Assembly: GCF_002240355.1 (NCBI RefSeq)
Contig: NZ_CP016353.1
Span: 3,026,501 to 3,090,500, forward strand
DNA length: 64,000 nucleotides
Direction of reading: 5' to 3'
DNA from: Prauserella marina
Lineage (GTDB): Bacteria > Actinomycetota > Actinomycetes > Mycobacteriales > Pseudonocardiaceae
How positions within the stretch are numbered: the stretch's first letter is position 1; each line of letters starts with the position of its first letter. Below are positions 1 through 10,165 of this stretch, piece after piece. Under the pieces are notes generated by a model. It made no database searches and was not told where the DNA came from. It saw only the letters and a program-made list of their open reading frames with translations. The position numbers and the translations under genes were made by a program.

Positions 1-566
1 TACGCTTCTTCGCGGAAGATCGCCTGTGTCACGCGCGTTGTCACACGTTGAGACGATTTCGCGGACCGGTATTCGTGTTAACACATTTCACCAAGAAGAA
101 CCCGCCGGTGCGCGACTCGAATGCGCGCGGGCCGGAGGTCAGTGACAAAACTGTTGCGCGTGCCCGGTGAGGAAATAAGATCGTTCCCGGTGAACGCGGT
201 AGCCGGAATGGCGGGCCTTCTCGGCCCCGGTCGTGGCGTGCGCCGGGCAGGTGGTGCGAAGGGCCGCCCGGTGATCTCGCGGACCGGAAACGCGGTGCGA
301 GGCCGGGCACCCCGCCGCCGGGAGTTGCCCGAGGTCGCGACGCTGGCTGACAATGGAGGTTTCGATGCTCCGACGATTGGTGCCGTGGCCGAACGGGACG
401 AGGCGGATCGCATGCAGTCCATGCAGTCGCTCGGCGAGTTGTCACCGCTGGAGGGAGCGCGCACGGCCGGGCGGCCGCCCGAGCGCGCCGCACCACTTGA
501 CCACACCGCGAACCCACAGGGCGTACTCGCCCTCACCGGATTCCCTGCTTCGTGTTGGAGGCGTGA
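1..566. other. Intergenic region upstream of the hopanoid operon
   Basis: No convincing gene is seen; open frames here on both strands have no recognisable protein features. A perfect 10-bp palindrome GTGTTAACAC lies at 75-84. A GGAGG ribosome-binding site at 557-561 serves the TTG start of hpnC. The promoter of the operon is presumably in this stretch, but no clear -35/-10 pair was identified. Confidence 0.5.
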
Positions 567-1490
567 TTGAGACCCGCGGACCAATCCACCTTGGGAGACC
601 GGGCGGTCTCGGCCGCCGGTGCTCCGGCAGCCGAGACCTTCGAGAGCGCGGATTCCGTGCCCGCGCTGCACGGGGTGCTCGCCAAAGCCCGTAGTGAGAA
701 CTTTCCCGTCGCCTCCTGGCTGCTGCCCCCGGCCCATCGCGGGCACCTGCTCGCGCTGTACGCCTTCGCCCGGATGGTCGACGACATCGGCGACGAGGCC
801 GCCGGCGACCGCTTGCGATTGCTCGACGCCGTCTCCGGCGACATCGCGAGGTTGTTCGCGGGTGCGGCTCCCACGACCAAGCTCTACGCCGACCTGGCGG
901 CCACCGTCCACGAACGGGGGTTGCCGAAGGAACCGTTCGACCGGCTCATCGAGGCCAACCGGCAGGACCAGTCGGTGTGCCGCTACCGCACCTTCGACGA
1001 CCTGCTCGGCTACTGCGCGTTGTCGGCTGATCCGGTCGGCAGACTCGTACTCGGGGTCTTCGGCGCGGACACACCGGACCGGCGGGTGCTGTCCGACCGG
1101 ATCTGCTCGGCGCTACAGGTGCTCGAACACTGCCAGGACGTCGCGGAAGACGTGAGGCAAGGCCGCATCTATCTCCCGCTGGCCGACCTCGATCTGTTCG
1201 GGGTCACCGAAAGTGACCTGTTCGCCGAGCGGGCGGGAAGGCCACTGCGGGCACTGATCGGCTACGAGGTCCAGCGAGCGGTCGCGATGCTCGACGAAGG
1301 AGCGCCACTGGTGGCCACGCTGCGCGGCACGGCGCGGGTCGCCGTCGCCGGTTACGTCGCGGGAGGCAGGGCGACCGCGGTGGCCATCGCCTCGGCCCGG
1401 TTCGACGTGCTCGCCGGGACGCCGAAACCGGCGAAGACCCGTACGGCCGCCGAATGGCTGCGCCTGCTCGGCAAGGGCGGTGACCGGTGA
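567..1490 (+). CDS. hpnC: Hydroxysqualene synthase HpnC
   Basis: This is a trans-isoprenyl diphosphate synthase of the squalene/phytoene synthase fold. HpnC converts presqualene diphosphate to hydroxysqualene in the three-enzyme HpnCDE route to squalene. The first Asp-rich motif is visible as DDIGD at residues 72-76 after the family sequence YAFARMV, and the second as DVAED at 191-195. Length (307 aa) is normal. The TTG start is chosen because GGAGG precedes it by 5 bases. It is first of seven overlapping hopanoid genes, and its stop overlaps the hpnD start by 4 bases (GTGA). Assignment to HpnC rather than HpnD rests on order and similarity to known HpnC. Confidence 0.93.
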   Translation: MRPADQSTLGDRAVSAAGAPAAETFESADSVPALHGVLAKARSENFPVASWLLPPAHRGHLLALYAFARMVDDIGDEAAGDRLRLLDAVSGDIARLFAGAAPTTKLYADLAATVHERGLPKEPFDRLIEANRQDQSVCRYRTFDDLLGYCALSADPVGRLVLGVFGADTPDRRVLSDRICSALQVLEHCQDVAEDVRQGRIYLPLADLDLFGVTESDLFAERAGRPLRALIGYEVQRAVAMLDEGAPLVATLRGTARVAVAGYVAGGRATAVAIASARFDVLAGTPKPAKTRTAAEWLRLLGKGGDR

Positions 1491-2344
1491 ATACCGCCGA
1501 AGCCTACGCCGAATGCGAACGCATCACCCGCGGACAAGCGCGCAACTTCTCCTACGGCATCCGGCTGCTGCCCGCTCCGAAGCGCAAAGCACTGTCGGCC
1601 GTGTACGCGTTCGCGAGGCGAATCGACGACATCGGCGACGGCGACCTCCCCAGTGAACAGAAGCTGGAGGCGCTGGAGAACGCGAGGAAACAACTCCACG
1701 ATCTCGGCGGCTCCGGCGACGATCCGGTACTCACCGGGCTTTGGCACGCGGCGTGGCGATTCGAGTTGCCGCTCGGCGCGTTCGACGAACTCATCGAGGG
1801 CTGCACCGCCGACGTAGTAGGCACCAGCTACGAGACGTTCGACGAACTGCGCCACTACTGCCGGTGCGTCGCGGGGTCCATCGGCAGGCTTTCGCTGGCC
1901 GTCTTCGGCTCGCCCGATCGCGCGCGCGACGAGCGGATCGCCGACGATCTCGGGATCGCGTTGCAGCTGACCAACATCCTGCGCGACGTACTTGAGGACA
2001 GGGTCGCCGGGCGGATTTACCTTCCGGCAGAGGACCTGCGTGCCTTCGGCTGCACGCTGGACCTGACGGAGCGGGCCGAGCTTGCCGACCCCGAGGACGC
2101 GCTGCTGCCGTTGCTGGAGTACCAGGCGGCCCGGGCCGAGGAATGGTACGAATGCGGGCTGCGGTTGCTCCCGCTGCTCGATTCCCGCAGCAGGGCCTGT
2201 TGCGCGGCCATGGCCGGTATCTATCACCGCTTGCTGCGCAGGATGGCGTTGCGGCCCCGGTTCGTGTTGCGCGGCCGAACATCGTTGCCGGACTGGGAGA
2301 AAATCGCGGTCGCGGGGCGGGCGCTTGCGGGAACGTCGCCATGA
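1487..2344 (+). CDS. hpnD: Presqualene diphosphate synthase HpnD
   Basis: HpnD condenses two farnesyl diphosphates to presqualene diphosphate, the substrate for HpnC. Both Asp-rich motifs of squalene/phytoene synthases are intact: DDIGD at residues 47-51 and DVLED at 167-171, followed by GRIYLP. The N-terminus (ERITRGQARNFSYGIRLLP) is typical of HpnD. The 285 aa length is normal. The GTG start overlaps the hpnC stop by 4 bases, and its own stop overlaps the hpnE start (ATGA), implying coupled translation. Confidence 0.93.
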   Translation: MNTAEAYAECERITRGQARNFSYGIRLLPAPKRKALSAVYAFARRIDDIGDGDLPSEQKLEALENARKQLHDLGGSGDDPVLTGLWHAAWRFELPLGAFDELIEGCTADVVGTSYETFDELRHYCRCVAGSIGRLSLAVFGSPDRARDERIADDLGIALQLTNILRDVLEDRVAGRIYLPAEDLRAFGCTLDLTERAELADPEDALLPLLEYQAARAEEWYECGLRLLPLLDSRSRACCAAMAGIYHRLLRRMALRPRFVLRGRTSLPDWEKIAVAGRALAGTSP

Positions 2345-3678
2345 GCGCACACGTGGCGGTCGTCGGCGGTGGGCTCGCGGGGCTCACCGCGGCCTGTGAT
2401 CTGTCCGACCGCGGCGTGCGCGTCACGCTGCTTGAGGCGCGCAACCGGCTCGGCGGAGCCACGTTCTCGTTCCAGCGGGACGGGCTCACCGTCGACAACG
2501 GCCAGCACGTGCTGTTGCGATGCTGCACGGAATACCGTGCCCTGCTGGAAAAACTGGGTACCGCCGACGGGATCGACCTGCAGCGGCGATTCCGTATGCC
2601 GGTGCTCACCGGTGGTGGGGCCGGTGCCGAACTCGCCCGCACCGGCGGGCCCGCGCCGTTGCATCTGGCCGCCGGTATCGCCCGCTACGCCGCGCTGCCG
2701 GTCACCGACCGGATCCGGGTTTTCCGCGCCGCCGCGGCGTTGCGGTTCCTCGACCCAGCCGACCCCGCGCTCGACCGGCTGAGTTTCGCCGACTGGCTGG
2801 GGCGGCACGGACAGAACGACGCGACGCTGCGCGGCCTGTGGAACCTCATCGCGGTCGCCGCGCTCAACTGTGACGCGAGTGAGGCTTCGCTTGCGCTGGC
2901 CGTGATGGTTTTCCGGACCGCGTTGCTCGACCGCGCGGATGCCGCCGACATCGGCGTCCCCGCGTTGCCGCTGAGCGAACTGCATGTCGATCCGGCCGAG
3001 AAGTATCTGCTCGAAAGGGGCGGCTACGTCCGCACCCGCAGCCCCGTGCGCGCGATCCGGCGGCAGGGCCGAGGGTTCACCATCCGACTCGACGACGAGG
3101 CGATCGACGTCGACGGAGTGGTCATGGCGGCGCCTCCCGACGCGGCCGCCCTGGTCTGTCCACGCGAGGCCGGGCTCGATCCGGACCGGCTCGGGAAGCT
3201 GGGCGCCGCGCCCATCGTCAACGTGCACGTCGTCTACGAGCGACCGGTCACCGATCTGCCCTTCGCCGCGACGGTGTCACCGTCCTCGCCGGTGCAGTGG
3301 ATCTTCGACCGCACCGGGGTCGCGGGACTGGACAGTGGCCAGTACCTGACCGTCTCGCTGTCGGCGGCACACCGCTGGCTCGACACCCCGGTCGCCGAAC
3401 TGCGCGAGATCTTCCTTCCCGAACTGGCCAGGTTGCTTCCCGCCGCCGCTGGCGTCCCGCACCGGCAGTTCTTCGTGACGAGGGAGCGGCGCGCCACCTT
3501 CCGGCAGGGCCCCGGAACGGCAGCGCTGCGCCCGCGCGCCGCGACCAGGTTGCCCGGACTCGCGCTGGCCGGCTCGTGGACGGCGACAGGGTGGCCGGAC
3601 ACGATGGAAGGAGCCGTGCGCAGCGGCCATCAAGCTGCCGGTCTCATCGTCGAGCACATCGGGGGAGGTTCGCCATGA
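2341..3678 (+). CDS. hpnE: Hydroxysqualene reductase HpnE (FAD-dependent)
   Basis: HpnE is an FAD-dependent amine-oxidase/phytoene-desaturase-type flavoprotein that reduces hydroxysqualene to squalene. The Rossmann motif VVGGGLAGLTAA lies at about residues 6-17, followed by an acidic residue in LLEARNRLGG as in FAD-binding folds. The C-terminal segment LAGSWTATGWPDTMEGAVRSG matches the family's FAD-contacting end. The frame is open upstream to 2143, but the ATG at 2341 overlaps the hpnD stop (ATGA) and starts directly at the Rossmann fold, giving 445 aa. Confidence 0.93.
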   Translation: MSAHVAVVGGGLAGLTAACDLSDRGVRVTLLEARNRLGGATFSFQRDGLTVDNGQHVLLRCCTEYRALLEKLGTADGIDLQRRFRMPVLTGGGAGAELARTGGPAPLHLAAGIARYAALPVTDRIRVFRAAAALRFLDPADPALDRLSFADWLGRHGQNDATLRGLWNLIAVAALNCDASEASLALAVMVFRTALLDRADAADIGVPALPLSELHVDPAEKYLLERGGYVRTRSPVRAIRRQGRGFTIRLDDEAIDVDGVVMAAPPDAAALVCPREAGLDPDRLGKLGAAPIVNVHVVYERPVTDLPFAATVSPSSPVQWIFDRTGVAGLDSGQYLTVSLSAAHRWLDTPVAELREIFLPELARLLPAAAGVPHRQFFVTRERRATFRQGPGTAALRPRAATRLPGLALAGSWTATGWPDTMEGAVRSGHQAAGLIVEHIGGGSP

Positions 3679-4682
3679 CCAGCACGCTGCCAGCCGAGGT
3701 GACGGCGACGAGAACGCTCGTGCAGCCCGCGCTGCGCGAGGCCGTGCGCTCCTTGCAGCCGGCCATGCGCCGGGTCGTCAGCTACCACCTCGGCTGGACC
3801 GACGAGCACGGCCAGCCCGCCGACGCGGGCGGTGGCAAGGCATTGCGGCCCGCGCTCGCCCTGCTCGCGGCGCAGGCCGTCAAGGCGGCTCCCGAGGCGG
3901 CGCTGCCCGGCGCCGTCGCCGTCGAACTGGTGCACAATTTCTCGCTGCTGCACGACGACGTCATGGACGGCGACGTCGAACGCAGGCACCGGCCGACGGT
4001 ATGGCGGCTTTTCGGGACTCCCGCCGCGATACTGGCGGGCGACGCGTTGCTGACGCTCGCCGTCGACGTGCTGGAGCGGGCGGCGGACCCGGTCGCCACA
4101 CGGTGTCTCACCGCCGCCGTGCAGCACCTCATCACCGGGCAGAGCGCCGACGTCGACTTCGAGAACCGGCTGGACGTCGGTGTCGGCGAATGCCTCGACA
4201 TGGCGGCGGGAAAGACCGGGGCGCTCATGCGGTGCGCCGCCCAGGTCGGTGCGCTGCTCGGCAGGGGAAGCCCGGTCGCGGCGGGCCTGCTGGCCGAGTT
4301 CGGCAGCAACCTCGGCATGGCCTTCCAGCTCGTCGACGACCTGCTGGGTATCTGGGGCAGTCCCGAGGACACCGGCAAACCGGTGCTCGCCGATCTGCGC
4401 GTGCGCAAGAAATCCGTGCCCGTCGTGGCCGCGCTCAACTCGGGAACCGAGTACGGGGCGGCCTTGCGCGAGCTGTACCGGAATCCCGATCCGCCCACAG
4501 AGGAGGAAGTGCACACGATGGCAGAGCTGATCGAGCGTTCCGGTGCGCTGGCGTGGACGCGAGAGCGAGCACACCGGTATGTCGGCGAGGCGGGCACCTG
4601 CCTCGACCGGCTGGCCCCTCCCGAACCGATCCACGCGGCGCTGCGAGACCTGACCCTGTTCGTCGTGGAGCGTGACCGATGA
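3675..4682 (+). CDS. Polyprenyl diphosphate synthase (FPP/GGPP synthase type)
   Basis: A trans-prenyltransferase of the IspA/IdsA family, expected to supply farnesyl diphosphate for squalene synthesis in this operon. The first Asp-rich motif DDVMD is at residues 94-98. The second is DDLLG at 221-225, with the last Asp replaced by Gly, which is common in actinobacterial family members. Product chain length cannot be read from the sequence; FPP is inferred from the neighbours. The start at 3675 (ATGA overlap with hpnE) is preferred over longer open frame upstream. 335 aa. Confidence 0.9.
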   Translation: MTSTLPAEVTATRTLVQPALREAVRSLQPAMRRVVSYHLGWTDEHGQPADAGGGKALRPALALLAAQAVKAAPEAALPGAVAVELVHNFSLLHDDVMDGDVERRHRPTVWRLFGTPAAILAGDALLTLAVDVLERAADPVATRCLTAAVQHLITGQSADVDFENRLDVGVGECLDMAAGKTGALMRCAAQVGALLGRGSPVAAGLLAEFGSNLGMAFQLVDDLLGIWGSPEDTGKPVLADLRVRKKSVPVVAALNSGTEYGAALRELYRNPDPPTEEEVHTMAELIERSGALAWTRERAHRYVGEAGTCLDRLAPPEPIHAALRDLTLFVVERDR

Positions 4683-6595
4683 GCCACGTACTCGACCGGC
4701 CGATGGCGACGGTCTCGGCGAGGGCGGCCGAGGCGACCGAGCGGGCCCGCCACCACCTGCTTTCCCTGCAACACGAAGAAGGCTGGTGGAAGGGCGAGCT
4801 GGAAACCAACGTGACGATGGACGCGGAAGACCTGATGCTGCGCCAGTTCGTCGGCATCGCCGACGACCGGTTGCTGGCCGAGTCGGCACGCTGGATCCGG
4901 TCCTGCCAAAGGGAAGACGGGACGTGGGCCAATTTCTACGGTGGCCCCGCCGATCTGTCCACGACGGTCGAGGCATACACGGCGCTGCGCATGGCAGGCG
5001 ACCCGGCCGGATCCCCGCATCTGCGCAGGGCTCGTGAGTTCATTCTGGACAGTGGCGGAATCGAGGCGACCAGGGTCTTCACCCGCATCTGGCTCGCGTT
5101 GTTCGGGGAATGGTCGTGGGACCGGCTTCCCGTGCTGCCGCCCGAACTCGTGCTGCTTCCGCACTGGTTTCCGCTCAACGTCTACGACTGGGCGTGCTGG
5201 GCGCGGCAAACCGTCGTGCCGCTCACGATCGTCGCATCGAGCAGGCCGCGCAGGCCACTCGGGGTCAGCGTGCAGGAGTTGCGAACAGGAAAGCCCGTCC
5301 CCGAGCCGGATTCGCCGCTCACCTGGGCCGGCGCCTTCCAGCGACTCGACTCGGTTCTGCACATCGCGGAGAAGTTTCCCGTCAAGCCGCTGCGCCGAAT
5401 CGCGCTGTCCACCGCGGAGAAGTGGATCGTCGACCGGCAGGAGGCCGACGGCGGCTGGGGCGGCATCCAGCCACCGTGGGTGTACTCGATTCTGGCGCTG
5501 AACTTGCGTGGCTACTCGACCCGCCATCCCGTGCTGCGCAAGGCCATCGAGGGACTTGAGGGCTTCACGATCAGGGAACGCACCGAAGAGGGCTGGGTAC
5601 GCAGGCTGGAGGCATGCCAGTCGCCCGTGTGGGACACCGCGCTCGCGCTGACCGCGCTGCTCGACTCCGGACTGGCGCCGGATGATCCCGCCCTGGTGAA
5701 AGCGGCGGACTGGGTGCTGAGGGAGGAGATCCGCTCGGAAGGTGACTGGCAGGTACGGCGCGGTGACCTGGCACCGTCGGGATGGGCTTTCGAATTCGCC
5801 AACGACCACTATCCCGACACCGACGACACCGCTGAGGTCATCCTCGGGATGCGCCGGATCGACCATCCCGAGCCGCACCGGTTGCGTGAGGTGCTGGACA
5901 GGGCCGCGGCATGGACGGCCGGAATGCAATCGAAGGACGGTGGGTGGGGTGCCTTCGACGCCGACAACACCCAGACCCTGTGCGAGAAACTGCCCTTCTG
6001 CGACTTCGGTGCCGTCATCGACCCGCCGTCGGCCGACGTGACCGCGCACATCGTGGAGATGCTCGCCGCGCGAGGTGAGGGCGACACCGAACCGGCGCTG
6101 CGCGGCGTGCGCTGGTTGCTGGCACACCAGGAGAAGGACGGTTCCTGGTTCGGAAGGTGGGGCGCCAACCACGTCTACGGGACCGGCGCGGTCGTTCCCG
6201 CGCTCGTCGCGGCCGGGATTCCCTTCGAGCACAAGGCGGTCAGGGCCGCCGTCGCCTGGCTGTGCGCGCACCAGAATCCCGACGGCGGCTGGGGTGAGGA
6301 CCTCAGGTCCTATGTGGATCCAAGCTGGATCGGCAAGGGGGTTTCGACGGCGTCGCAGACGGCGTGGGCGCTGCTGGGCCTGCTCGCGGCCGGTGAACGT
6401 GGTCCCGGCGTCGAACGCGGTGTCGATTTCCTCGTGCGCACCCAGCTTCCCGAAGGGGGATGGGACGAACCCCACTTCACCGGAACCGGTTTCCCCGGCG
6501 ACTTCTACATCAACTACCACCTTTACCGGCTCGTCTTCCCGCTGACCGCCCTCGGGCGCTACGTGGAGGTGACCAAGCATGAACACGCAGGCTGA
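4679..6595 (+). CDS. shc: Squalene-hopene cyclase
   Basis: Membrane-associated cyclase that converts squalene to hopene/diplopterol in one proton-initiated step. The catalytic DXDD motif is present as D380-T-D-D383. Several QW repeats are visible, including [41 protein letters not shown] and LPEGGWDE. The N-terminal [16 protein letters not shown] and C-terminal [16 protein letters not shown] are typical of bacterial SHC. 638 aa is normal. The start overlaps the preceding stop by 4 bases, and the 3' end overlaps the next gene by 17 bases. Confidence 0.97.
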   Translation: MSHVLDRPMATVSARAAEATERARHHLLSLQHEEGWWKGELETNVTMDAEDLMLRQFVGIADDRLLAESARWIRSCQREDGTWANFYGGPADLSTTVEAYTALRMAGDPAGSPHLRRAREFILDSGGIEATRVFTRIWLALFGEWSWDRLPVLPPELVLLPHWFPLNVYDWACWARQTVVPLTIVASSRPRRPLGVSVQELRTGKPVPEPDSPLTWAGAFQRLDSVLHIAEKFPVKPLRRIALSTAEKWIVDRQEADGGWGGIQPPWVYSILALNLRGYSTRHPVLRKAIEGLEGFTIRERTEEGWVRRLEACQSPVWDTALALTALLDSGLAPDDPALVKAADWVLREEIRSEGDWQVRRGDLAPSGWAFEFANDHYPDTDDTAEVILGMRRIDHPEPHRLREVLDRAAAWTAGMQSKDGGWGAFDADNTQTLCEKLPFCDFGAVIDPPSADVTAHIVEMLAARGEGDTEPALRGVRWLLAHQEKDGSWFGRWGANHVYGTGAVVPALVAAGIPFEHKAVRAAVAWLCAHQNPDGGWGEDLRSYVDPSWIGKGVSTASQTAWALLGLLAAGERGPGVERGVDFLVRTQLPEGGWDEPHFTGTGFPGDFYINYHLYRLVFPLTALGRYVEVTKHEHAG

Positions 6596-8090
6596 GGACC
6601 TTGTCGTCGTCTCCCCTTTGATGCTGGAGGTCAGCAGTGTCCGCAGGGGACTCGGTGGCGGATGCGTGGTGCGAGCGGGTCCGCACGCGCGCAGATCACG
6701 CAGGGTCGAGACCGCGCTGAGGCAGCACCCAGGGGCGGCGGTCGCCGTCGCGGGCGTCGCCGGTGCGCTCGTGCACGACCTCCGGCCGGGTGATCTCGTC
6801 GTCGCGAGCGAGGTGCGCTCCGCGCAGGGCACGCATCACTGCCGTTCGGCACCGCTGCTGGCCGCCGCGTTACGGAAGGCGGGACTGACCGTCCATATGG
6901 GACCGATGGTCGAATCGGATCACGTCGTGTGGCAGCCGGAAGGGGCGCGCCTCGCACTCGACGGTGCCATCGCCGTCGACATGGAATCGGCGCGGTTGCT
7001 GGATCTGATCGGCTCGCGGCCCTCGGTCGTCGTCCGTGCCGTCGTCGACACGCCGAGCCGGTCGCTGCTGCATCCCGCGACGGTACCCGGCGGTATCGCG
7101 GCGCTGTCGGCGCTGCGCGAAGTGGGCCCCTCATTGCGAAAGTGGGCGGCCGCCACGCGTGATCGCACGGTGCTGCTCGCGGGACCGAGGTCGTTCTGCG
7201 CCGGGGTGGAACGCGCCGTGGAGATCGTGGAACGGTTGCTCGACCGGCACGCGCCTCCGGTATACGTGCGCAAGCAGATCGTGCACAACTCGCGGGTCGT
7301 CGGCGACCTGGAACGGCGTGGTGCCGTCTTCGTCGAGGAACTGGACGAGGTGCCGGAGAACGCCACCGTCGTGTTCTCGGCGCACGGCGTTTCCCCCGCC
7401 GTGAGGGAGGACGCGAGCAGGCGTCGGCTCGACGTCGTCGACGCCACCTGCCCGCTGGTGTCCAAAGTGCATGGTGAGGCCAAGCGGTTCGCCAGGGACG
7501 GCGACACGGTGTTCCTGATCGGCCACGCCGGTCACGAGGAGGTGGAGGGGACCCTCGGTGAGGCCCCTGACCGCACCGTGCTCGTCGAGCGACCTGAGGA
7601 CGTCGCGGACATCGAGGTCGAGGACCCCGCGAGGGTGTCCTATTTGATGCAGACGACCTTGGCCATGGACGAGGCGGAAGGCGTCGTGACGGCGCTGCGG
7701 CAGCGGTTTCCCGCGTTGCGTGGCCCCGGGTCCGACGACATCTGCTACGCCACGACCAACCGGCAGGACGCGGTACGGGTCGTCGCCCGTGACTCCGACG
7801 TCGTGCTGGTCGCCGGTTCACCCAACTCGTCCAACTCGCTGCGGCTGGTCGAAGTGGCTCAGCGAGAGGGAACGCCCGCCTACCTGGTGGACGATGTCGG
7901 CGAGCTGGATCTCGACTGGCTCGCCTCGGCGGGAACGGTCGGGCTCTCCGCCGGTGCGTCGGCGCCGACCGTGCTGGTCGACGAGATCGTGGACGCGCTG
8001 GCCGGATTGGGCGCGGTACAGGTGCGGGAACGCACCACCGCCACCGAGACCGTGAACTTCAGCCTTCCCAAGGAGGTGCGTCACCGATGA
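6579..8090 (+). CDS. HpnG-like nucleoside phosphorylase fused to IspH (HMBPP reductase)
   Basis: A two-domain protein of 503 aa. Residues about 1-190 look like a PNP/UDP-phosphorylase fold: [12 protein letters not shown], then [10 protein letters not shown] with the family's ME dyad. This is the position and type of HpnG, which removes adenine from adenosylhopane to give a ribosyl-phosphate hopane. Residues about 197-503 are a full-length IspH, the [4Fe-4S] enzyme that reduces HMBPP to IPP/DMAPP, with all three cluster cysteines: C207 in [10 protein letters not shown]291 in [11 protein letters not shown] and C389 in [10 protein letters not shown]. The SAHGVSP and GLSAGASAP motifs are also present. 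There is one continuous frame with no internal stop, so it is a genuine fusion. Whether the short phosphorylase half is active is unknown. Confidence 0.88.
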   Translation: MNTQAEDLVVVSPLMLEVSSVRRGLGGGCVVRAGPHARRSRRVETALRQHPGAAVAVAGVAGALVHDLRPGDLVVASEVRSAQGTHHCRSAPLLAAALRKAGLTVHMGPMVESDHVVWQPEGARLALDGAIAVDMESARLLDLIGSRPSVVVRAVVDTPSRSLLHPATVPGGIAALSALREVGPSLRKWAAATRDRTVLLAGPRSFCAGVERAVEIVERLLDRHAPPVYVRKQIVHNSRVVGDLERRGAVFVEELDEVPENATVVFSAHGVSPAVREDASRRRLDVVDATCPLVSKVHGEAKRFARDGDTVFLIGHAGHEEVEGTLGEAPDRTVLVERPEDVADIEVEDPARVSYLMQTTLAMDEAEGVVTALRQRFPALRGPGSDDICYATTNRQDAVRVVARDSDVVLVAGSPNSSNSLRLVEVAQREGTPAYLVDDVGELDLDWLASAGTVGLSAGASAPTVLVDEIVDALAGLGAVQVRERTTATETVNFSLPKEVRHR

Positions 8091-9094
8091 ACATGCCCCT
8101 GCACCAGGCGGTGCGCGTCGCGCGGCACATCGTCACCCAGAAGATCCGGAGGAACGACAAGTACCCGCTGATCATGGAGCTGGAACCGATTCTGGCATGC
8201 AACCTCAAATGCGGGGGCTGCGGCAAGATCCAGCATCCGGCGAACATCCTGAAACAGCGAATGCCCGTCGAGCAGGCCGTCGCCGCGGTCGAGGAATCCG
8301 GTGCGCCGATGGTGTCGATCGCGGGCGGCGAGCCGTTGATGCATCCGCAGATCGACACCATGGTCAACGAGCTGACCAAGCGCAAGAAGTACGTGTTCCT
8401 GTGCACCAACGCGGTTCTGCTGCGGAAGAAGATCGACAACCTGGATCTGAAACCGTCGAAGTACTTCGCGTTCGCGGTGCACATCGACGGGCTGCGCGAG
8501 CGGCACGATCTCGCCGTCGCCAAGGAAGGTGTGTTCGACGAGGCCGTCGCGGCGGTCAAGGAACTACAGCGGCGGGGTTTCCGGGTCACCACGAACACGA
8601 CCGTGTTCAATACCGACACCCCGCAGAGCGTCATCGAGGTGCTGGACTACCTCAACGACGATCTGAAGGTCGACGAAATGATGGTCTCCCCGGCGTATGC
8701 CTACGAGAAGGCGCCGGACCAGGAACACTTCCTCGGCGTGCAGGAGACCCGCGAGCTGTTCAGGAAGGCGTTCGCCGGTGGCAACCGCAAGCGGTGGCGG
8801 CTCAACCATTCGCCGCTGTTCCTGGACTTCCTCGAAGGCAAGGTCGACTTCGCGTGCACGGCGTGGGGTGTGCCGCTGTACACGCTGTTCGGCTGGCAGC
8901 GGCCGTGTTATCTGATGAGTGACGGGTACGCCGAGACTTACCGGGAACTCATCGAGACGACCGAGTGGGAGAAGTACGGAAGGGGCCGGGACCCGAGGTG
9001 CGCCAACTGTATGGCCCACTGCGGGTACGAACCGACGTCGGTACTGGCGACGATGGGTTCGCTCAAGGAGACCCTGCGAGCCGCCCGCCGCTGA
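8087..9094 (+). CDS. hpnH: Adenosylhopane synthase HpnH (radical SAM)
   Basis: Radical SAM enzyme that attaches the 5'-deoxyadenosyl group to hopene, forming adenosylhopane, the first step to C35 hopanoids. The [4Fe-4S]-binding CX3CX2C motif is CNLKCGGC at residues 38-45, and GGEP follows in [12 protein letters not shown]. The C-terminal cysteine-containing region ([16 protein letters not shown]) is conserved in HpnH. 335 aa. The start overlaps the upstream stop (ATGA). It is the last gene of the operon; no hpnO/hpnP-type genes follow, so later side-chain steps must lie elsewhere if present. Confidence 0.95.
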   Translation: MNMPLHQAVRVARHIVTQKIRRNDKYPLIMELEPILACNLKCGGCGKIQHPANILKQRMPVEQAVAAVEESGAPMVSIAGGEPLMHPQIDTMVNELTKRKKYVFLCTNAVLLRKKIDNLDLKPSKYFAFAVHIDGLRERHDLAVAKEGVFDEAVAAVKELQRRGFRVTTNTTVFNTDTPQSVIEVLDYLNDDLKVDEMMVSPAYAYEKAPDQEHFLGVQETRELFRKAFAGGNRKRWRLNHSPLFLDFLEGKVDFACTAWGVPLYTLFGWQRPCYLMSDGYAETYRELIETTEWEKYGRGRDPRCANCMAHCGYEPTSVLATMGSLKETLRAARR

Positions 9095-9154
9095 CCCGCC
9101 GCCCGCCGACGAGTCCCCGGCTGGTGCCCGGCGGCTGGTGCCCGTTCGCCCCGT

Positions 9155-9412
9155 CGGCGAGTCCCCCGTCCAGGACGTCGAGTTCTGCGCCCAGGTCGGC
9201 GAGTTCCGCGTTCCGGTTGCCGAGTTCTGCATCCGTGCGAGCGAGTTCTGCGTTCGCGGGCTGTTGGCGTGGCGCCCGCCGGCCGCGCCCGAGCGCGGAT
9301 GTCGCCGCCCCGGACGCGGATGTCGCCGTCCCGAGCGCGGATCTCGCCATCCCGGGCGCGGATCTCGCCGTCCTGAGTGCGGATGTCGGCGGTCTGGGCG
9401 GGGGACTCGCGC
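9155..9412. repeat. 21-bp tandem repeat block between convergent genes
   Basis: Two sub-blocks of imperfect 21-bp units. In the first, the core GAGTTC (GAGTCC in the first unit) recurs at 9159, 9180, 9201, 9222 and 9243, exactly 21 bases apart. In the second, GCGGAT recurs at 9295, 9316, 9337, 9358 and 9379, with a degenerate sixth unit ending in GGGGACTCGC. The block fills most of the 330-base space between hpnH and the convergent short-chain dehydrogenase. No gene is supported here. The same unit recurs at four other places in the window. Confidence 0.85.
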
Positions 9413-9424
9413 AGGGCTGCGGCG

Positions 9425-10165
9425 TCAGCCGAAACGGCGCTGCAAGGAGTCGGTCAGGCCCGGCGCCACACCGCGCAACCTGGCGGGAAACCGCAGCCAT
9501 CGCGGAACGAACACCTCGGGCCTGCCGTGCTCCAGCGCGGCGACCAGAGCCTCGGCCACCGTACTCGCCGGTACGGGGCGCGGCCGGGACCGCCGATACG
9601 GCGTCCCTCGCCGGTCGAAGAACGGCGTCGACACCACACCGGGAACCACCACCGACACCGTGACGCCCTTTCCGGTCACCTCGCCGCGCACGCTCGCACC
9701 GAGTGCCGCCACACCCGCCTTCGTCGCCGAGTACACGGCCTCGTCGGCGACGCTCATACTCCCCGCGATCGACGACACCAGGCCCAGCGCGCCGCTGCCG
9801 CGCGCGAGCATTCCCGGTAGCACACCCCGGATCAAGCGCGCGGGAGCGAGCAGATTGGTCGCCACGAGCCGGTCGATGGCGGCAGCAGGCATGTCCGCGA
9901 ACGACCCAGCCCAGCCCACACCGGCGTTGCACACCAGCACATCGACCTCACCCGCCTCGGCGAGTACCGTGGCGATGCCGTCCGGCTCGGTCAGGTCGGC
10001 GACGCACATCCGGGCTCCGGTACCGCGGGCGACGTCCGCCAGCGCCTTCCGGTCCCTGCCCGTGATGAGCACCTCGCAACCACGGGAGCCAAGCGCGGCG
10101 GCCGTTTCCGCGCCGATCCCCGAGGAACCACCCGTGACCACACACCGCGTACCCCTGTCGATCAC
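9425..10165 (-). CDS. Short-chain dehydrogenase/reductase
   Basis: Classical NAD(P)-dependent SDR. The cofactor motif is TGGSSGIG near residue 10, the NAG motif occurs in VLVCNAGVGWAG, and the catalytic S-Y-K set is visible as VSSIAGS with YSATK. The substrate is unknown. 246 aa. A GTG start at 10165 is chosen because it overlaps the stop of the upstream permease by 4 bases and is preceded by GGAGAAGGAG; the frame stays open further but without family similarity. It is last of a coupled minus-strand trio with the permease and the glycosyltransferase fusion. Confidence 0.88.
   Translation of the reverse strand: MIDRGTRCVVTGGSSGIGAETAAALGSRGCEVLITGRDRKALADVARGTGARMCVADLTEPDGIATVLAEAGEVDVLVCNAGVGWAGSFADMPAAAIDRLVATNLLAPARLIRGVLPGMLARGSGALGLVSSIAGSMSVADEAVYSATKAGVAALGASVRGEVTGKGVTVSVVVPGVVSTPFFDRRGTPYRRSRPRPVPASTVAEALVAALEHGRPEVFVPRWLRFPARLRGVAPGLTDSLQRRFG

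Noticed and set aside
121-570. Possible 149-codon gene ahead of hpnC
   Set aside because: No ribosome-binding site, no similarity and atypical composition; competing frames on the other strand are equally long. Treated as the leader region of the hopanoid operon.
3782-6832. Long minus-strand open frame (about 1016 codons) opposite the polyprenyl synthase and shc
   Set aside because: High GC makes long antisense frames common. The plus-strand genes have complete conserved motifs and tight overlaps; the antisense product is Arg/Ser/Pro-rich with no family features.
9155-9412. CRISPR array
   Set aside because: Units are directly adjacent with a 21-base period and no unique spacers, and no cas genes are present.
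9063-9932. Minus-strand open frame whose product has a heptad-like pattern (NAELARTDAELGNRNAELADLGAEL) suggestive of a coiled coil
   Set aside because: The pattern is produced by the 21-bp tandem repeat read in frame (21 = 7 codons). The frame runs antisense through the SDR gene in a different phase, lacks a good start, and the repeat recurs elsewhere outside any frame.
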